DNA from: Saccoglossus kowalevskii
Lineage: Eukaryota > Hemichordata > Enteropneusta > Harrimaniidae
Assembly (NCBI RefSeq): GCF_000003605.2
Contig: NW_003122924.1
Span: 143,369-190,930 of the forward strand
Direction of reading: 5' to 3'
DNA length: 47,562 nt
Shown in pieces: positions 10,144 to 20,600 of the stretch. The position numbers and the translations under genes were made by a program. Position 1 is the stretch's first letter. Each line of letters begins with the position of its first letter. Below the pieces are notes generated by a model. That model was not told the DNA's origin. It saw only the letters and a program-made list of their open reading frames with translations, and did not search any database.

Positions 10144-10836
10144 TCAAACTTGAAAACCTTTGAGTTTGTCACCACAGAGAATGTGATCGGAAGTGAGAGT
10201 AGCTGGATGTCGTCCAATGTAAATGGGACCTTGGCTTTGATTTTGCAATGCATCATCACTGTACGCTTCCTTCAGTTCTTTGCTCTGCTTTTTCTCGCGA
10301 GTATGGACGAAGACGGCAATAACGATAAGAAAGATAGCTAATATCGTGAGAGTCCACGCCGGTAAGTCGCGTTGGGGGCTGTACACTGACATCACACTGA
10401 GTAACCACATTGTTACGCATGCGACCATCGCCATACCAGCCATTATGTAAATACATACAGTCACTTTGTGATAGTAGTTCATCGTGTCACGCTTGATATC
10501 ACTTGCGTTCTGTCTTCGTTTAACGGAGTGTCCATTCACGGGCTGATAGTTTTTACTCGTAGTACTAGTGCACGACTTGGTTGTTTTGTGAGAGTCTGTC
10601 ATTTCAACACTGACCTGAGTTGTGGGTGCGTACGTAGTTGTTTGTACATTTTCGCCGATTTGTGACTCTTCGTGCGTGTCCGTGATGGGAATCGACGTGA
10701 ATTCAAGTCTCCCGAAACTGTTGCCCAAAACTCCATCGTCCACGTTGACATACTGTTCAGTTGTTCTCATGTCGTTATTCGTGGCGATTTCGAGATATTG
10801 TTCAGACGACGATCTTTCGCATCCGAAGCCATCCAT
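10144..10836 (-). CDS. Two-pass membrane protein with Ser/Thr-rich N-terminus, intronless
   Basis: An uninterrupted frame of 230 codons from an ATG at 10,836 to TGA at 10,144. A GTG just upstream is in frame, but the ATG is the sensible animal start. Residues 1 to about 120 are hydrophilic and rich in Ser, Thr and acidic residues, with a basic stretch (VKRRQ, KRD) just before the membrane. Two hydrophobic helices follow: about 126-152 (TVCIYIMAGMAMVACVTMWL) and about 159-179 (PAWTLTILAIFLIVIAVFVH), with a short loop between. Next come a basic REKKQSKELK stop-transfer and a cytoplasmic tail containing GPIYIGR. By the positive-inside rule both ends face the cytosol. The tail motif resembles GPVVYYVGR in the split gene at 17,695-33,573, which suggests a shared family. 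I do not recognise a named family. Lack of introns, unlike that relative, could mean a retrocopy origin. Confidence 0.75.
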   Translation of the reverse strand: MDGFGCERSSSEQYLEIATNNDMRTTEQYVNVDDGVLGNSFGRLEFTSIPITDTHEESQIGENVQTTTYAPTTQVSVEMTDSHKTTKSCTSTTSKNYQPVNGHSVKRRQNASDIKRDTMNYYHKVTVCIYIMAGMAMVACVTMWLLSVMSVYSPQRDLPAWTLTILAIFLIVIAVFVHTREKKQSKELKEAYSDDALQNQSQGPIYIGRHPATLTSDHILCGDKLKGFQV

Positions 10837-10839
10837 CAC

Positions 10840-10974
10840 GACTAATTATTTTCTCGGGCGCGTAATGTAATGTTATACTAGTAGTCACAAGGTCTGTTCT
10901 GTACCAGACTTCGAATCAGAATGCCTCGGTCACTGTGCCATTCACAATATATAGTGCAAGCTCCCAGCAATGTT
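10840..10974. promoter_or_regulatory. Upstream region of the two-TM gene
   Basis: This holds the likely 5' leader and promoter of the minus-strand gene that starts at 10,836. I see no clear TATA box in the right orientation. The GCGCGTAATG block at 10,858-10,867 is the only GC-rich element. Assignment is by position only. Confidence 0.25.
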
Positions 10975-11036
10975 GGGAAATTCCCGCCAGTGTATAATAG
11001 CTCCTTTAATGCATTCCTATTACTGGCGTAATTCCC
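10975..11036. repeat. Small foldback (about 62 bp)
   Basis: GGGAAATTCCCGCCAGTG..ATAATAG and CTATTACTGGCGTAATTCCC are imperfect inverted copies around a 16-base loop. It looks like a compact foldback or MITE remnant, about 140 bases upstream of the two-TM gene's start. Confidence 0.6.
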
Positions 11037-11039
11037 AGA

Positions 11040-12200
11040 AATTGGCTTCCTGTATTACGTTGAATCAGCCGGGGATCGTCGTAAATCAGTGCATTCAGTC
11101 ACCCACTTCCACACTAGACCTTATTGCTATGATGTCACTTCCGGGTATCGCCAGGACAAAGGGCGTGGGCGTACTCCTCCTTATTTAGATCATGGGGCGA
11201 ATTCAATTACTAGCATTTTTATTGTTTACAACAAAAAACCTAGCAAATATAAAAAAAATCCACATAAAGTATTGTATATTCCTAAGACCAACGGTAGGTG
11301 GGAAGGATTCGACTTCTACTTCTGCGATGAATACTTTCTATTTTTAAGACCAAATAACTTTCACTTTTAAAATACGGCTTATGACACAAAACCTCATGAT
11401 TTTATAGTATACTCTTACGAACGCCGAATTGATGATAATTCACTACAAATATTTGCTTTATAGCTTAATTTCAATCGCTGAAAAGATGTGAGTACTACTA
11501 TTAAAGAGCATCATTGACCTTACTGTACAAACCTCGGACTACTATAAAATAGTCTGAGCATAAACTACAAGATTGCCGGCATGCTCGATCACCTGCGTAG
11601 TATTGGGCGCAGAAGCTCCATGGTTGCGATTGGGATGGGATAGGCACGTACGCCGTCTTGAGCTGAACTTTAAAAAAACGGCCCGTACTATACATAGCAA
11701 TCAAACGACAAACGGCAATAGGGTAAGGGCCGCGATGCACCGTCGGTACAAGGTAGGCACTCGTACTGTCTGACGGTATGTAGGACAACCAATCGGTGGT
11801 ACCCTGACTCATCACTCAATGTTATGGCTTCCCTGGGTATCACAGTGACCAAGATCTGTAAAATATAGCCCGGGACGACAAAGGCAGCCTGGTGGTCATC
11901 ACTGCTAGCCCACATCAGCCACATGGAGTTATAATGTATGTAGTATGTATGGCGGTGGTTTATCAAATATACAACCCCATCTTCGCCAGCCTAGGACCAT
12001 TTATTCAACCGAAGCCTCAACATTTGCATTCGTGGGCCTGTTATGAATGGCCGTCTTTAGCGAAACCATGCGATTCGGAGGATGATACAACCGTACCCCT
12101 GCTGTTTTAAAGTTCACTGCCTAAAATGTCTCGATCCATCATGATAATAGCAAGAAACGCTGATGAAAACTTCCAAACCAACAGGTAAACACCCGCTGTG
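11040..12200. other. Mixed-composition stretch, no gene assigned
   Basis: The part from 11,500 to 12,100 is less AT-rich and has two overlapping minus-strand frames (11,501-11,815 and 11,688-11,966) with ordinary composition and several cysteines. Neither has a recognised domain, clean splice sites or a unique frame. It may hide an exon or be conserved non-coding DNA. Confidence 0.3.
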
Positions 12201-12210
12201 ACGCTGCCAC

Positions 12211-12257
12211 TGATTGGCTAATCGTTCTGTAAATCACGTGACCGGTGTAATACGTCA
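12211..12257 (+). promoter_or_regulatory. CCAAT / E-box / CRE cluster
   Basis: Within 47 bases lie ATTGGCTAAT (an inverted CCAAT box, 12,213-12,222), TCACGTGACC (a CACGTG E-box) and TACGTCA (CRE-like). An ATG follows at 12,260 that opens an 87-codon unrecognised frame. The clustering of three classical proximal-promoter elements is suggestive, but no confirmed gene starts here. Confidence 0.3.
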
Positions 12258-12539
12258 GCATGTTAAAGATTGGCAGTACCGGGTTACACTGTTGTAGCCA
12301 GCAGCCAGTGAACAACCCCCCGAAATATATTACAAGTACTTGTACAACCTATGTTTTAGCAGTATCGCCTATCTTTAAGCCGGGTCAATCAGGGACAAGG
12401 TTAGAGAATGCCATTATTTATCGTTTCTCTTTCTATACAGGCCGTGACCCTTGTAGCGATGCACATCGACTCAGTGAAGTGGGGAATCACAGACTCGTCA
12501 TTCGTATTCAGTTATTTCAGTGAATTGTGAAGTCAGCGT

Positions 12540-14104
12540 TGGGAATTCCATCACGTACAACACGGATCGGACACACACCGTGTATTAAATTATGAATAAT
12601 ACACACGTGGTCTCAACTTATTACAACTTTCCAAATACAAATTTTAGTATTATTGATTCATGACACTTTCAACACGTATTTTGCGTGACGATATTTCACG
12701 CATGCCAAACTGTTCGGTCCCGACAATTGTTATTGCCGTTTTCAACTAATGTTTCTTTTTTATGAATGAATAATGAACAAATAATTACATAAATAAATTT
12801 TCTGGATATGAAATGATTAAAAAAATTTACTTGGAGCATTATAAAATTAACCCTGTTTGTATCAATACTAACATCACAATCGTCTGTGCCTATGAATTAT
12901 AATTTACAAAAACAAATGTTATACGAGATCTCGTGATAATAACACGGGATGGCATGATAATAATACGAAATATCTTGAGATCCCAAATGATTTATTTTAT
13001 TTCATAATCGTCACCGGGAAACTAACTTCAATATTAGTCTTTTCGATGTTTTTCTCTCCATCAGTTGCTAGCTTACATGATCTGGGTTTGATTTGCGAAA
13101 TCAACAAAAATGACCGCCTTGTGTAAAAATCTCTCCACTCTAGTCGCACAAACATGCAACTCCCAAAGACGCGTACGGTAAAGTACTTAATTTTTACTTG
13201 GAAATGAGTTAGAACTTGAAGGATTGTTTCAGTGAAATTATTTTTTGGCATCAAAATTCGGCATATTTTTGATGAAAAAACATAAGATTAAAAATAAAAC
13301 CCCCGAAAAAATAGCCTAAGCGAACGGCCGTTTCCTAAATTGTATCATTTTTTATACACATGGAGGTCGACAATATCCCGACGTTTGAAACAAGTCGTAT
13401 TTATCTTTATGTTACAATCGACTATACATAAATAAACCATTACATTTACACTGACACGTGCCACGCTCGCTGCGTATTCACTGTTACATTCTACTACATG
13501 TCAAGTACATTTGACCTCGCCCGGGGTCACTGACCAAATATGGGTTATAAATCTTCGTACCATTTTCCTCTATTCCAAACATATTTCCGCCACTAAACCA
13601 GTTTCCCCGGCATTACTCGGTTTCACATGGGTCACTGAGTTGAAGTCATGCTGTTTGTCACGTAGGCATGTACATTTACAGTGTCGTGGTACCAAATAGC
13701 CACTCGTTAGCAGTTACGGTTGGTTGTTTCGACTTCAGACTATTTCGTGAATTGACAAAGTTTATCACATTTAAAAGGACATATAAACGCCGCCACTTTT
13801 CATTCGGATACGGTAGCCGTTTTTAAAAATGTCTGCTTATGATTGTGCCAATGATGACATCATTAAATGACATCATTACACTTGGTTGGAAATGAAGAAA
13901 CAGGCATGTAATTGTGCACGTGTAAAGTATTTTACAAACATTTTCACAAAAAGTACTTACATTTCATTTTTGTTCACCTTTCATGGGTTTCACACATTTC
14001 TTAACTTTGTTTACTTTACTAAAATTCGTAGAAAAAATGTGCCTAAATATGCAGTTCAACATTATCATCAAACAAACGGAGAAAAATACACCGCAATGCA
14101 ATGA
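12540..14104. other. AT-rich stretch, no gene seen
   Basis: No supported exon or second-copy repeat. Short features only: a palindrome ACGAGATCTCGT near 12,923 and related CGTGATAATAA and CATGATAATAATAC phrases soon after. Confidence 0.4.
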
Positions 14105-14198
14105 ATAGCCTGACAATGTCGCTTGAGTTGCGCCCTCCGCGGTGCTCTGATGCCAATTGGCCGACGAGGGCGCTACTCACGACTAAATGTCAGGCTAT
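14105..14198. mobile_element. Foldback MITE of 94 bp
   Basis: The ends ATAGCCTGACA and TGTCAGGCTAT are perfect inverted repeats. Similarity continues inward to about 33 bases, reaching GCGCCCTC and GAGGGCGC, around a loop of about 28 bases. It lies two bases from the next element at 14,201, so one may have inserted at the edge of the other. Confidence 0.75.
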
Positions 14199-14200
14199 GG

Positions 14201-14411
14201 ACTGTAAAACATGTTGAAAAAGCGGCATGCAATTTTAGCGAATTGTAGTAAAATGACGTAATAGCGAAATGTTGATTTACCGAATCTCTCTTGTCATTGT
14301 TGATTTCTTTGTTTGGCGGCCATTTTGAATTGATAATAAAGTCATTAGCGACATCTTGAATTAGCGAATCAGTTCTCTCGCTATATTCGCGAAAAAGACA
14401 TGTTTTACAGT
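14201..14411. mobile_element. MITE with ACTGTAAAACATGT ends
   Basis: A perfect 14-bp terminal inverted repeat (ACTGTAAAACATGT and ACATGTTTTACAGT), followed by less perfect inverted GAAAAAGCG and CGCGAAAAAG blocks. The interior carries repeated TAGCGAA/TTCGCTA phrases. The outermost bases resemble the TA-type MITE family at 3,410 and 6,676 (ACTGTAAAA), so it may be a related family. It has TA on the right side only. Confidence 0.7.
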
Positions 14412-15240
14412 AATTAATGATTTGCTACGAAGTGACACAAGAAACCTACCAGGCAGGTATTTTAAAACCAACATCATTAAGAGTGCGTATAGAATTAACT
14501 AATCTCCATGAAAGTTCAAGGTACACTTTTCAGCAAAATGACTCCATTGGAGGAGTGACTTTACTGTGTGGATATGAGGGCGGATACTAACTGTCGTGTA
14601 TATCACAATTGAAAGCAGGATACGAAACTTAACGAGCCTGGTAGTGCATACACAATACGTAGTTACGGGATAAAGTGACAGCGAGACGTTATACTTCAGC
14701 TATGGATAGTATTTATTCTGGAGAACATAACATGTATCATCGCTAGTTTGGTAACAACTGGTAATTACAAAGAAATCACAGTATTTATAGACCGTCAAGG
14801 ATTCACGCCATGTGAACAAATTTTGGCGCTGACTATATAATTATGAGTGTTTCCTATTACGTTAGTATAAGTGGCCTTGATCATTAAAATGGCTTAAAGC
14901 AGTCAAGGTTGTGCTAGTTTTCCATAACTTTACTTGCAATATCAAACCGAAACACATTGAACTAACACTAAAAGGATGTGTATATATGCGGAAAGAATAC
15001 GAATAAATACGATTCAATAACTGTGACTAAATGTTCCCGATACTAACTACGAACTAAACATGTTAACCGATGTAAATAAATTACTAGTGTCTGATGCATT
15101 TAGTGAGCAAAACGTTCATTCAAATAAATGACAAAGACTGGTTCCTACCAGAACAATAAATAACAAACAAAAACAATACAAACAAAACAAATAAATTTGC
15201 GATTTCCCATTGTTCCGTTATGATCCGATACCATTCGGTT
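14412..15240. other. AT-rich stretch, no gene seen
   Basis: No exon, RNA gene or second-copy repeat recognised. The A-rich AAACAAA run at about 15,163-15,192 is simple sequence. Confidence 0.5.
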
Positions 15241-15294
15241 TACACGAATTCGCCGTTGGAGGGGCAAATTCTCAAAGTGCCAGTAATGCAGTCC
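15241..15294 (+). repeat. Short dispersed repeat, copy 1
   Basis: TACACGAATTCGCCGTTGG and CTCAAAGTGCCAGTAAT match 15,628-15,681 in the same orientation with a few substitutions. The family is unknown. Confidence 0.7.
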
Positions 15295-15627
15295 AACAAA
15301 GTATTTGTGATTTTCCCATTTTGTCGTTACTCTGTTGGTTTAAATAGCCATATTTAATTGAAAATTATGTATGGGGGTGTACTCACCTGGATTTTGGGTG
15401 AAAATCAGTTAAAAACCGTACCGAACCAGAAAAGAACTCCAATATGAAAATAGCGGTTGCGATGACGTTTTTTTCAAAAAAAAGTAAAGGACCGATAAAA
15501 ATATATGGCACATACACACATATACAGACATAGGGTGTGAAGATATTGAAGTGCCAAAAATATATGGTTCGAGTCGACATGACGGACTTATTTACCAGAT
15601 GGCGATAACATTTGGTTTTACAAGAAT

Positions 15628-15681
15628 TACACGTGTTCGCCGTTGGTGGCGCAAATGCTCAAAGTACCAGTAATAGATCCC
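15628..15681 (+). repeat. Short dispersed repeat, copy 2
   Basis: Second copy of the 54-base unit at 15,241 (TACACGTGTTCGCCGTTGG and CTCAAAGTACCAGTAAT), directly followed by a TA microsatellite. Confidence 0.7.

Positions 15682-15686
<5 letters not shown>

Positions 15687-15713
<27 letters not shown>
15687..15713. repeat. (TA)n microsatellite
   Basis: Uninterrupted TA dinucleotide run of about 13 units adjoining the dispersed repeat. Confidence 0.95.
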
Positions 15714-15937
15714 CCTCGAGGGCGGACATACAGGCATTTTCACCGCCTGGCAACCCTCGCGGTGAAAACAAAGCCCCAAAACTCACAGAAAACGGTACTT
15801 TGGGATTGTTGTTGAGACTTCCCTGAACAGTGTAACAAGATTATCCCCACGTGTGTAACATATATAAATTTGGTTTTTCAGGATTACTTCAAAGTTGAGT
15901 TTGTGTTGTTTTCTCGAATTTTCACTAACTCGACTGG

Positions 15938-16009
15938 CGTTCCACAGCAGCGCGCACAGAGCCCATATAAATGCACGTACAGTGGTGCGCGTCTTAGCAG
16001 CGTGGAACG
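15938..16009. repeat. Imperfect hairpin next to GC-box/CRE
   Basis: CGTTCCAC..AGCA..GCGCGCAC and its inverted counterpart ending GTGGAACG form a stem of about 20-25 bases around a loop containing CATATAAATG. Immediately to the right are GTGACGTAG (CRE-like) and GCTCCGCCCCC (GC box, about 16,022-16,032). It could be a promoter for a minus-strand transcript or a foldback element. Confidence 0.45.
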
Positions 16010-16580
16010 TCTTGTGACGTAGCTCCGCCCCCGAGGATTATCAACGTATTTACCAGTCTCAGGAAGGTTGTAAGTTAGATCCAGGCACCCGATTGCAGAG
16101 TACAAACAATTATATATTATGGTTCAGTAATATGAAAAACTCACTAAATAAGGTCATAAAACAATATTACCATGGAGACGCTCGAGTCGTAAACACTCAC
16201 CGTAGCTGGAAAACAAGTATATCGTTTCCGTCCACCAATTGAGACAATTTAATCAACAATCATGACGTAATTATTTCTTAATTACCCAAATAATTATTTG
16301 CAACGAGTCAAAATGCATGATAAATTTTCAGAATGGCAAAATTGTTCAGAAAACCCTGGATCGGTCCTTCTTAATATATTTCTGAACTATATTTCTTTAA
16401 ATAAAACTTATACTCCGACAATAATCAGCTGTGCCATGTAGATTGGAATATTAATAATATACAAACTACTTTAGAAAATAGTCTTCATTCCGCTACCAAC
16501 TGAGTTATTAACACTTATTTGAAGGCTCGGACCAGTTTTAATAAATTTCAGTTTCTGATTCTTGGAAAGCCAGATGTATT

Positions 16581-17117
16581 TCATGATGGGATCGATTTGA
16601 AAATAGTCAAAAAAAAAACATCTGCGATTAAGAATCTATTGATTTTCTTAGATGAACGTTGATATATAAAAAAAATGTCCAACATGTATTGAATGTTTCT
16701 TGAAAGGTCATCAAAAAGTTCATTCCAATCGACGCCAAACTGAAACTCTATAAGGAACAGTTTGGAGCAATGAAAGACCATTGTGATAATGTCTTTTCTT
16801 CGTAAATGCGATTGAATTCGAGAATTTCGTAACCGGGGTTGTTTACGATCATAAAAATGCAATTTAAGAATATTGTAAGTAATTAGAACAACTAATTTCA
16901 TTTGCCGGCCAAACAAACAAACAAACAAAAATGCTTCAAAAATGAAATTAAGGGAACCAGGGCAACAAAAATGCCTGCTTCTTCTCAAATTCAACAACTT
17001 TTTGTAACATACCACGAGTTTATTACAGGCACGAACCGCTGTTTCTATAGCAGCTAATAATATAGTAGATAAACTCAAAATATCATAAGCAAAGAAAACT
17101 TTCAGATTTCTGTACAT
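16581..17117 (-). CDS. Unrecognised 178-codon ORF, doubtful
   Basis: ATG-initiated open frame on the minus strand and one of the longest in the window. It is rich in Phe, Leu, Ile and Cys because the DNA is AT-rich. It contains a hydrophobic stretch (FIFEAFLFVCLFG) and a more normal segment, FGVDWNELFDDLSRNIQYML. No domain is recognised. An AAAC tandem run lies inside it at about 16,911-16,930. There is no polyadenylation signal or promoter evidence. The opposite strand also reads protein-like for a short way (KEQFGAMKDHCDNV), so this could be a degraded exon of either strand or chance. Confidence 0.2.
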   Translation of the reverse strand: MYRNLKVFFAYDILSLSTILLAAIETAVRACNKLVVCYKKLLNLRRSRHFCCPGSLNFIFEAFLFVCLFGRQMKLVVLITYNILKLHFYDRKQPRLRNSRIQSHLRRKDIITMVFHCSKLFLIEFQFGVDWNELFDDLSRNIQYMLDIFFIYQRSSKKINRFLIADVFFLTIFKSIPS

Positions 17118-17694
17118 GTTAATTAAAATTATATGTATTTACTCTGAAAAAATTACAATGAATACGTGGATATTTTTATTGCCTTTTGTGCGTTACATTT
17201 ATAAATTACTATTACATTCAGTGGACGATGCAATACGTGGGTTGGCAATCAATCACGTGATACCCACTAACTCGTGACGTATCGAACATGAATATCAAAA
17301 CACCGTGTATCATAAACAATATAATTTATAATCTTGGTCAATAAATTTAAAGGACATTGACCCCTGGACGCGCATATCGGATGGAGCTTATAAGTAGGTA
17401 ATTCTTCCTGTATCTGCAGAGTGACGATTGGTAAATGATTCACATTTGTATCCGCTCATAAGGAAACCACTGGTTTACTGGAGGTCCTTATGACGTGAAG
17501 CAAGATGAACGTACCAGGATGCTTTTACAATCCGAAACGCCCTCAAGTTGCTCTAATGTCCGTTATAGATTGACAGTTCATTTTTCAACACAATAAAATA
17601 TCGGTCTGCAATTAGAATTAATTCTCAATCCGTGTAAATCCTTTCAAGGTGATGACGTAGTTCATTCGAACACCAGCAGCCGGCGTTTCCCAGA

Positions 17695-20600
17695 TCACGT
17701 GGTGTTATTGCTACTGGAAGACGACTGTCGCTGTGGAGGTAGTGGCCTTCCCACATAGTACACGACTGGGCCGTTCATCTGAGCCCTGTAATGAGAAAAA
17801 GAACTTTAGAGTGAAACCATGTCCACACCACAACAAACAATATCCCAACAGTAATATATAAAGTGATGGCGGGAACATTGGCTAGGAACACTGACAGCGC
17901 CACCAGTGTCTAACAGCGAGAGGTATGTTGAAGAAGAAGATTGATTATGTATGTATTGCGTCATTGTTTGTCACAAAAGCTCACCGGCACGTTTTAAAAT
18001 TAGCATAAATAAACCAATAAGTGATACATATTGTCACATTTAGATTGTAGCTGACTGTAGTCCATTTGTATTCGAGCACACTGAAAGCGATCATCTTAAA
18101 AAAAATTCCAACATTACCTTTCGAAACATCTTAATTATACAAATTAGCATCCCGTTTTCACAAGGAGCCACATTATTCAAACATGATCCCGGGTCATAAC
18201 AAACTAATTTCCCATAAACAAACTGCTTGAACAGCACGCTGGGAATTATTCATCCGAATTGGCAAACCGATAATGTTATAGTTGTTTTGTTAAACTAATG
18301 GTTTATTAGTAACGGATTGATGTTCAAAACAGCTTTTATACAACACACACGTCCTCTATCGACGAATCTCTTTTGTGACGTATACGGGGAAAGCACGATC
18401 ATTTTTTATTTGACCTATTCAAGGACGAGGAATTCTACGAAGAAACGATGTCTATGACTAGCTTCGAATCTCACCATATCGATTAAATTACTGCGTTTCT
18501 CCCGGCTTTGAACTATATTGTTAAGACTGCCGAGTCTTTAGAATCAGTAAAGAAAGAAAAAAAAAAACAAAAAAAAAACGGGTAACTGCGCTTTCTCAGG
18601 TATCCTGTGTAGACGACTTGTGAAATGCCGGTCTATTCTACTTACAGAGCCAATGACTCAAGTACCCAACATTCAAATCACATTAAAAGAGTTAGTGGTT
18701 TAGTACACAATCCCAAAATAAAACAGATCATCCATTCTCATGCTGACAAAATTGGAAAAGTTGACAGAGCTGCACACTTCGTAGCTGTGGGTCCATAGTC
18801 TTTCTTGTTCCGTTCTTTAGTGCTTATGGTGGTATTTTACTATTGGTTCCATATGTTAGCACATGTATCTAAATGCCATTTGTGAATGAATCAAGCAACT
18901 GACCGGAACATATAAAACATATTTCCGGGTATGCCAAAGATGTGACTAGATGCCGTTGCCTACCTGAAGCGTGCCGTATTTTCATTGAATTCAATGCTCT
19001 ATATACTAGTGAAGATGTGACATTAAATGAGGAAAAAAACAACACCTGCTTGATTAAAATGATAACTCAATCGTATGTCATTTATAGGATAATGGTTGGA
19101 AATGAAACAAATATACAAATGAATGCATTAAACGTTTATTACTAGTATTCTAAGATAACTTTCGTACGTGAGAAGAGAACTTTTTATATGAAAAAGAATG
19201 TAATGGAGTTATCTTTTTATTTGTAGTGACACGTTGAAGGGAAATGTAGATGTATTTTGTGTTTTTTCCAAAACCTTTTACAATTGTATATACAAACTGT
19301 TTTTTTTTTCGCCAGCGTTGGAATTCATGTAATATTGAGCAAAAATTACCCCCGCGGCACCAAATAAAGAAACACATAAAGATATATCATGTAACGTGGC
19401 ATATGTGTATAATAGGTTGCGAATAATATTCGACCAAGTGCTCTTTGCCGATGCATATAATGTATAATTAACTTAATATGTGTTCAGTCAGTACCACTAG
19501 GGTCATATTTGCTACAGTTTTAAATAAATATATGTATATATATTTACGTAACTGTACACAGCGCTACTATATAATGAGAAACAGACCATTAATGCTGCCA
19601 TGGATACGACGTCAGCTCTACTCTATTAAATAATTTATCAACTAACTAACGAGAGTTCTCCAAGACACAGTGGTTCAGCAAGAAAGATGAGAATTAAAAG
19701 TGCTGTGTGAAATGGGAATGATGAATCACAAACTAATCTGTTTCATTAATAAGAACACATTAAAGCCGAGAAAATCGATTTTTAACTGCCGATCGTAATG
19801 ACCTATCTGATCACAAAGACTAATTACACTTAATCATTATATAACTATATTTTGTATTATTCTGAGGTTAGGTGGATAAACCTCACGCTTTCCAGTCCGC
19901 TCCTTGGCAGATACGACTGAATAGTTGTACCATAACCATTGTATACGTTTGTCATACGTAATTATGAAGTTTTCATTCAGACATTAAAATTTAATACATT
20001 TTGATATTATGGTTGACTGTGAAATACGAGCCATGACGGGCTCCTTTTAAAAATGAATAACTTCCTAACGGAAACCTTACAGTTATACGTTACAGTTAAG
20101 TACTTAAATGTTGTCAACGATGTAAATACACCGACATCCCAACTTGATATCCACGCGACTTGACGTCTTGTTGGTACTTTAGTCCATTACACGCGACTTT
20201 CATTTCCTTTTTTAGTTTCTCACATATTTCAATGTCAAATCATTGTAATTTACGAAAACGACCAAGGTATGCCTCAAAATTAATTTATAATCCCCATAAT
20301 TTTGCTCTATTTGTAAATATATATTCATTCGAGGCACACAAGTGATGTAAAAGGATTCGTTCTTTTATTAGTCTAATCTAATAAAATGTTCTTTTTTTCT
20401 GTGACAATCTCGACCGTTGACTGAAAAACAGATTTGATTGAAGCTATGTAGACCTTCATTATGTGGTTGATTTCCCATCGGTTGTCTCGGCACTGTCGAG
20501 ATAATGATATTTGCAGAGTATTCCATATTAATGCTGGCAGAAAGTCCCTCGAGGTAGCCACGAATTGAAATGTACAACTTAATGGCGAAGTACAGTCGAC

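Noticed and set aside
10150-10870. Plus-strand frames opposite the two-TM gene
   Set aside because: Shadows of the minus-strand gene; they start at poor contexts and break up, whereas the minus strand gives a coherent membrane protein.
11501-11966. Two overlapping minus-strand frames with several cysteines
   Set aside because: Neither frame is favoured, splice sites are absent or weak, and no domain is recognisable; left as an unexplained stretch.
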